A stretch of 64,000 nt of DNA from Candidatus Hadersleviella danica (GTDB lineage Bacteria > Chloroflexota > Anaerolineae > Promineifilales > Promineifilaceae): the NCBI GenBank assembly GCA_016711405.1, contig JADJSZ010000047.1, positions 42,226 through 106,225 of the forward strand, given 5' to 3'. The translations under genes were made by a program, and so were the position numbers. Of the stretch, positions 59,561-64,000 are shown in pieces (the first letter of the stretch is position 1; every line of letters starts with the position of its first letter). The notes beneath the pieces are model-generated. The model did no database searches. It saw only the letters and a list, made by a program, of their open reading frames with translations, and was not told the DNA's origin.

Positions 59561-60550
59561 CCATCACCCCCGCCACATTCTGCGCCCACTCGGGGTCGTC
59601 GTGGGTGATGAGTTCGACGGTGATGCTGGGGATGCCTTGGGTGGTGAGCCAGTTGCTGGCATCGCCTGTGATGGGGTAGGCGGAGAAGCCGTTGTAGACG
59701 GGGTAGCCCGAAGCGTTGCTATAAATGTCGGCCCACTCGGCCGAGGCTGAATCAATTCGCCCGCACCCAGCGGGGAAGACGGCCTCGGCCGCACTGTGCC
59801 AGAAAAGCACGAGGGCGGGTTGGGCGGCCACAAAAAAATCCCGTAAAGCAATTGTTTCAGGTTCAGAGAAGGGGGCCGTGCCGGGGTTGACGGCCGTCGT
59901 TTGCCACACGGCCGTGCGCTCCCAGTTGCAATCCCAGTTGCGGTTCAGGTCTACATTGCGGCCGTTAAAACGGCCGGGAAACGCCCCCTCGGTCGAGGTG
60001 GTGATGTCGGCCGCGCCAAAACGCCCTTCCCGCCCCAACAGCCAAAACATGCCATCTGGGTTGGCATTTGGGATGATGGTCAGGGTGAGGTGGGCGGGGA
60101 TGAGGTGGGGGCTGGTTGTAAAATAATCCACCATTTGGTAGCCCAACAACACCGTATTCCACTCATACCCGCCGTGTATGCCCCCACCAGAACGATGTGT
60201 TGGTGGTGCCCCATTGGTAGGCGACGAGGGCGCGGCGTTCGTAGGATAGCCCGAGGACGGAGACGAGCGGATAGGAGATGGGGGTTGCTGTGGCGGTGGG
60301 AATAGTTGTGGGGGGAGTGGTGGCGGTGGGCGATGGTACAGGGGTGTGGGTGGGCACGGCCGTCGCTGTACTCGTGGGTGTGGGGTCGGCCGTGGCCGTT
60401 AGCGTGGCTAGTGCGGGCGGGGGGGTGTTTGTGCGGATGGGGCTGGGGGGGTGGCAGAGGCGCGGCCGTGGGCTGGCACGCCATCAACAGCCAAACAGCC
60501 AGCAAGAAGGGCAGGGAGCGAAAGAACAAGATGGTCACGGTGGGTTGCAT
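59544..60550 (-). CDS. M14-family zinc carboxypeptidase lipoprotein (several frameshifts)
   Basis: About 330 residues on the minus strand across three frames. FFRSLPFLLAVWLLMACQPT is a lipoprotein signal with lipobox LMAC. A Thr/Pro linker (TATPTxT type) follows, then LSYERRALVAYQWG. The catalytic part has IHGGYEWNTVLLGYQMVDYF (H-x-x-E zinc ligands), DGMFWLLGREGRFGAADITT, GRNVDLNRNWDCNW (substrate Arg), LVLFWHSAAEAVFP (third ligand His) and IPSITVELITHDDPEW (catalytic Glu). All key residues are present, so the breaks near 60440, 60195 and 60170 look like sequencing errors in C/G runs. An anchored murein or peptide endopeptidase is likely. Confidence 0.8.
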
Positions 60551-60639
60551 TTTGGCAGAGGGGGAGATGAATTTCGGGGGAGTATACTCAAGAGAGCCAT
60601 CACCCAACGAGTGACATCAGCAGATACTCATGCCTATTA

Positions 60640-60785
60640 GGGATGGGGGACTGGGGACAAGGGACTAGAGAGGCGCAAGTGTCCCAAGTCCCTTGTCCCT
60701 CGTCCAACTTTGCAAAGATGCTCTTCCGAGAGCCGTGAAAAGAGCCTTCTCCCGAATTATTTCCCAAAAAGTAGCCATTTAGGGG
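60640..60785. repeat. GGGGACTGGGGACAAGGG hairpin and spacer
   Basis: GGGGGACTGGGGACAAGGGA then CAAGTGTCCCAAGTCCCTTG and TCCCTCGTCC (60648-60710). The rest to 60785 has AGCCGTGAAAAGAGCCTTCT, no repeat, and no RNA gene. Confidence 0.6.
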
Positions 60786-60839
60786 TTGACAACGGCCGCG
60801 CCCTGTGCTTAAATTTTCTCCACTAGCGAAAATTCGCTA
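60786..60839 (+). promoter_or_regulatory. sigma-70 promoter and operator-like palindrome for aceBA
   Basis: TTGACA at 60786-60791, an 18-base spacer, TAAATT at 60810-60815. Just after, TAGCGAA and TTCGCTA flank AA (60824-60839), a 16-base palindrome sitting about where transcription begins. A second half-site ATTTTCGC follows at 60850. The arrangement suggests repression by a dimeric regulator, as IclR controls aceBA in other bacteria; the regulator is not in the window. Confidence 0.6.
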
Positions 60840-60861
60840 AACAAAAGATTTTCGCCCACTG

Positions 60862-60902
60862 CAAACTCCCCACTAACCACTAGCCACTAAATACTAACCA
60901 CT
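60862..60902. repeat. CACTAACCACTAGCCACT words (right arm only)
   Basis: CCACTAACCACTAGCCACTA and AATACTAACCACT end at the aceB ATG. This is the inverted arm of the AGTGGTTAGTGG family. No Shine-Dalgarno is present. Confidence 0.65.
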
Positions 60903-62518
60903 ATGATTGACTACGCCCCCTCCCGCCTCATGCTCGGCACAGACGTGACGGCCGCCACCACCCCCCACACGGCCGGCATTCTCACCCCCCGCGCTCTCGA
61001 GTTCGTGGCGCAACTCGAACGTCAATTCGGCGAACGCCGCCGCGAACTGCTCGCCCTGCGCCACGAGCGGCAAGCCCGGCTCGACGCTGGCGAACGACCC
61101 GACTTTTTGCTGGAAACGGCCGACATCCGCGCCAGCAACTGGCAAATCGCCCCCACCCCCAACGTGTTGCAAAAGCGGTGGGTGGAAATCACAGGCCCAA
61201 CTGACCGCAAAATGGTCATCAACGCCATGAATTCGGGTGCGGATGTGTGCATGGCCGATTTTGAGGATGCCAACGCCCCACATGGGACAACTTGATTGAA
61301 GGGCAAGCCAATTTGCGCGATGCCATTCGGCGGCAAGTGGATTTCACGGCCGACACGGGCAAAAAATATGCCCTCAACGAAAAACCCGCCCTGCTGATGG
61401 TGCGCCCCCGTGGCTGGCACTTGGAGGAGCGGCATGTGCAGGTCGGCGGCCGACCCGTCTCGGCCAGTCTATTCGATTTTGGCCTCTACTTCTTCCACAA
61501 CGCCCAAGAATTGATTAACCGTGGCGCAGGCCCATTTTTTTACCTGCCCAAACTGGAGAGCCATCTGGAAGCCCGCTTGTGGAACGACGTGTTCAACGCC
61601 GCCCAAGACGCGTTGGGCATTCCCCGTGGCACGATTAAAGCGACGGTACTCATTGAGACGATTTTGGCCGCTTTCGAGATGGACGAAATTCTCTACGAAC
61701 TGCGCGACCACTCGGCCGGGCTGAATGCGGGGCGGTGGGATTACATCTTTAGCTGTATCAAAAAGTTTGCCAAACAGGGTGATTTTATTCTGCCCGACCG
61801 CGCCCAAGTGACCATGCGTGTGCCGTTTATGCACGCCTACACCGAGTTGCTCATCCAAACCTGCCACAAGCGGGGCGCACACGCCATGGGTGGCATGAGC
61901 GCCTTCATCCCCAACCGCAAGGAACCCGAAATTACGCGGGATGCGCTGGCCAAGGTGCGGGCGGACAAGGAGCGGGAATCGCAAGCGGGGCATGATGGCA
62001 CATGGGTGGCTCACCCCGATTTGGTTCCTGTGGCCTACAAAATTTTCCAAGATGCGCTGGCGCATCACCCCCACCAAAAGGGCAAGTTGCGGGAAGAGGT
62101 CAACATCACGGCCGCTGACCTGCTCAATTTCGACATCCAAGGGGGGACGATTACCGAGGAAGGGGTGCGCACCAACCTGAACGTGGGCGTGCTCTATCTC
62201 GAGTCGTGGTTGCGCGGCCAAGGGGCGGTGGCCATCTATAACCTGATGGAAGATGCGGCCACGGCCGAAATCTCCCGCGCCCAAGTGTGGAACTGGCTCA
62301 ACCACCCCGAGGGCAAACTCAAAGACGGCCGTCGGCTGACCCCCCAACTGTGCCGCCAAATGCTGGCCGAAGAGTTGCAGAACATCGAAGCGATGGTGGG
62401 CACGGCCGCCTTCAAGCAAGGCGCCTTCAAGCAAGCCACCGCCCTCTTCGAGCAACTCATCTTCGCCCCCGATTTTCCCGAATTTTTAACCATTCCCGCC
62501 TACGGGCTACTGGTTTAG
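60903..62518 (+). CDS. aceB: malate synthase A (one frameshift)
   Basis: About 538 residues. The N-terminal part (MIDYAPSRLMLGTDVTAATT to ADFEDANAP) and the rest (TWDNLIEGQANLRDAI...) are in different frames. One missing C in the GCCCCAC run near 61280 restores them. VCMADFEDANAPTWDN is the A-type signature. FYLPKLESHLEARLWNDVFN and IKATVLIETILAAFEMDEIL contain the Mg2+/glyoxylate ligands (K-x-E and E-T). GGMSAFIPNRKEPEITRDAL and REEVNITAADLLNFDIQGGT follow the barrel. It joins glyoxylate to acetyl-CoA to make malate, for growth on acetate or fatty acids. aceA follows 100 bases downstream, and both lie behind the promoter at 60786. Confidence 0.93.
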
Positions 62519-62600
62519 TCTGTCAGTCGGTCAGTCTTTCAGCAGATTGCCCGACTGACAGACGGACTGACTGAAAGACTGAAAGACTGACAGACTTTTT
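62519..62600. repeat. stutter hairpin, GTCAGTCGGTCAGTCTTTCAG family
   Basis: GTCTGTCAGTCGGTCAGTCT and TTCAGCAG, then CTGACAGACGGACTGACTGA and AAGACTGAAAGACTGACAGA, then TTTTTT. It looks like a strong terminator-like structure but lies between aceB and aceA, so it may be an attenuator. Confidence 0.65.
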
Positions 62601-62618
62601 TAAGGAGAGATGAAACCC

Positions 62619-63920
62619 ATGTCACACAAACAACAACAAACCGAAACATTGCAGAAAGATTGGGCCACGAACCCCCGTTGGGCGGGGATTGAACGGCCGT
62701 ATTCGCCCGCCGACGTTCTGCGTCTGCGCGGCTCGTTCCAAGTCGAGTACACCATCGCCCGCATGGGCGCGGAGCGGCTGTGGAAGCTGATGGAAACCCA
62801 GCCCTTTGTCCGCGCCCTTGGGGCGATGACGGGCGGGCAGGCCACCCAGATGGTGCAAGCGGGCTTGCAAGCCATCTACCTGAGCGGCTGGCAAGTGGCG
62901 GCCGATGCCAACGACGCGGCGCACACCTACCCCGACCAGAGCCTTTACCCGGCCGATAGCGCCCCAAATTAGCCAAGCGCATCAACAACGCCCTGCAACG
63001 CGCCGACCAAATTGACCACGTGAATGGCGGCTCCGACATTTATTGGATGGCTCCCATTTTTGCGGATGCGGAAGCGGGTTTTGGCGGCAATCTGAACGCC
63101 TTTGAGCTGATGAAGAGCATGATTGAGGCGGGGGCGGCGGCCGTTCATTACGAAGACCAACTCTCTTCGGCCAAGAAATGCGGCCACATGGGCGGCAAGG
63201 TACTCGTGCCCGTGCAAGAGGCCATCAACAAATTGGTGGCGGCCCGGCTGGCGGCCGATGTGATGGGCGTGCCCAGCATCATCGTCGCCCGCACCGATGC
63301 CGAATCGGGCACGTTGATTACGACCGATATTGACATCCGCGACCGTGAGTTTGTGAATTATGATGAGCCACGCACCAGCGAAGGGTTCTACCACGTCTAC
63401 AACGGCCTCGAGTACGGCATTATGCGCGGCCTCGCCTATGCCCCCTATGCCGATATGATTTGGCTGGAGACCAGCAACCCCAACTTGGAAGAGGCGCGTC
63501 ACTTTGCCGAAGCGATCCATGCCCAATTCCCCGGCAAGAAGTTGGCCTACAACTGCTCCCCCTCGTTCAACTGGCGGATGCACCTCGATGTGGACACCAT
63601 CGAGACGTTCCAAGAAGAGTTGGGCAAGATGGGCTACGCTTTCCAATTCGTCACCTTGGCGGGCTTCCATTCGCTGAACACGGGCATGTTCGAGTTAGCA
63701 CACGGCTATGCCCAGCGGGGCATGGGGGCGTACACCGAGTTGCAAGAGCGGGAATTCGCCATGCAAAAGGTGGGCTTCAAGGCGATTAAGCACCAAAGTT
63801 TTGTGGGGGCGGGCTATTTTGATGAAGTGCAACAGGCGGTGATGCAGGGCACAGGCCTCGACCACGGCCATGCACGGCTCGACCGAAGAGGCGCAGTTCG
63901 CGCCCGTCGCGGCCGATTAG
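62619..63920 (+). CDS. aceA: isocitrate lyase (two frameshifts)
   Basis: About 430 residues once three pieces are joined. The start MSHKQQQTETLQKDWATNPR is chosen because it has an AAGGAG Shine-Dalgarno 11 bases upstream (the ATG at 62610 is too close). QVAADANDAAHTYPDQSLYP ends the first frame near 62965 (one A missing in CCCCAAAT). ALQRADQIDHVNGGSDIYWM, EDQLSSAKKCGHMGGKVLVP (the catalytic K-K-C-G-H), and MIWLETSNPNLEEARHFAEA with CSPSFNWRMHLDVDTIETFQ follow. A last shift near 63860 restores the end TAMHGSTEEAQFAPVAAD. It splits isocitrate into succinate and glyoxylate. With aceB it is a full glyoxylate bypass. Confidence 0.93.
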
Positions 63921-64000
63921 TTATTTAGTAGCTAGTGGTTAGTGGTTAGTGGCTAGTGCTGTCGTCAATCACTAGCCACTAATCACTAACCACTATCTTG
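63921..64000. repeat. stutter hairpin, AGTGGTTAGTGGTTAGTGGC family
   Basis: AGCTAGTGGTTAGTGGTTAG and TGGCTAGTG, loop CTGTCGTCAAT, then CACTAGCCACTAATCACTAA and CCACT. It starts one base after the aceA stop. The element closely matches 52137-52200. Confidence 0.7.

Noticed and set aside
1..64000. tRNA, rRNA, tmRNA or known riboswitch
   Set aside because: No cloverleaf with CCA-end context, no rRNA-conserved stretches and no recognised riboswitch core were found in the spacers by reading them.

Overview
The window is a GC-rich (roughly 58-60% by eye) bacterial chromosome segment. It best fits an uncultured member of the Chloroflexota (Anaerolineae/Caldilineae-like). That placement is an inference from several features: Thr/Pro-rich linkers behind lipoprotein signal peptides, a secreted protein ending in YFPLVMRP, a SUMF1-type protein with an intracellular ATPase, paired substrate-binding/OmpA and substrate-binding/VWA proteins, DUF1800/DUF1501 Tat substrates, and the general gene mix. 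There is no rRNA, tRNA, CRISPR array or intact insertion sequence that I can recognise.

Layout. 0-12.4 kb: end of a 4-hydroxyphenylpyruvate dioxygenase gene, a nitroreductase, a small membrane protein (minus), a GNAT acetyltransferase plus arginine decarboxylase (polyamines), an SBP-OmpA protein and an SBP-VWA lipoprotein, a trimethylamine-methyltransferase-like protein (minus) next to a degenerate methylaspartate-ammonia-lyase-like protein, and tatA/B-tatC. 12.5-14.1 kb: small unknown genes and a DUF3267 membrane protein. 14.1-21.5 kb: a compact stress island on the plus strand with two receiver-domain proteins, an ice-binding-like DUF3494 protein, two CsbD proteins, GlsB/YeaQ-like, YtxH, YciE/F ferritin-like, SIMPL, an Lmo0937-like peptide, DUF5661, rhomboid, a Lys-rich peptide and a two-domain universal stress protein. 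21.5-30.2 kb: one very large cyclic beta-1,2-glucan synthase-like gene (GT84-GH94). 30.3-39 kb: hydrolases, PIG-L deacetylase, lipoate ligase, EamA transporter, and the Tat-exported DUF1800/DUF1501 pair. 39-44.8 kb: a giant alpha-2-macroglobulin-like lipoprotein (minus). 45.3-54 kb: CotH-like lipoprotein, PLP threonine dehydratase-like enzyme, receiver protein, PPOX protein, Trm112-like, ATPase-TM-SUMF1, EttA. 54-64 kb: M32 carboxypeptidase, a decayed gene, chloramphenicol phosphotransferase-like kinase, two SPFH proteins, M14 peptidase (minus), and the glyoxylate shunt aceB-aceA.

Two things run through the whole window. First, nearly every spacer holds a 'stutter' hairpin. A 6-9 base word is repeated imperfectly two to four times and is usually followed by the same word inverted. 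About a dozen word families recur at unrelated loci, and in the ones I compared the 5' arm is always the purine-rich one. Second, the palindrome CGGCCG is strikingly frequent: I count eight in the first 1,000 bases. A third, technical feature is that many large genes carry single-base frameshifts, often in G or C runs, and there is one 150-base block of near-pure G at 30.0 kb. I read most of these as sequencing or assembly error rather than gene death.
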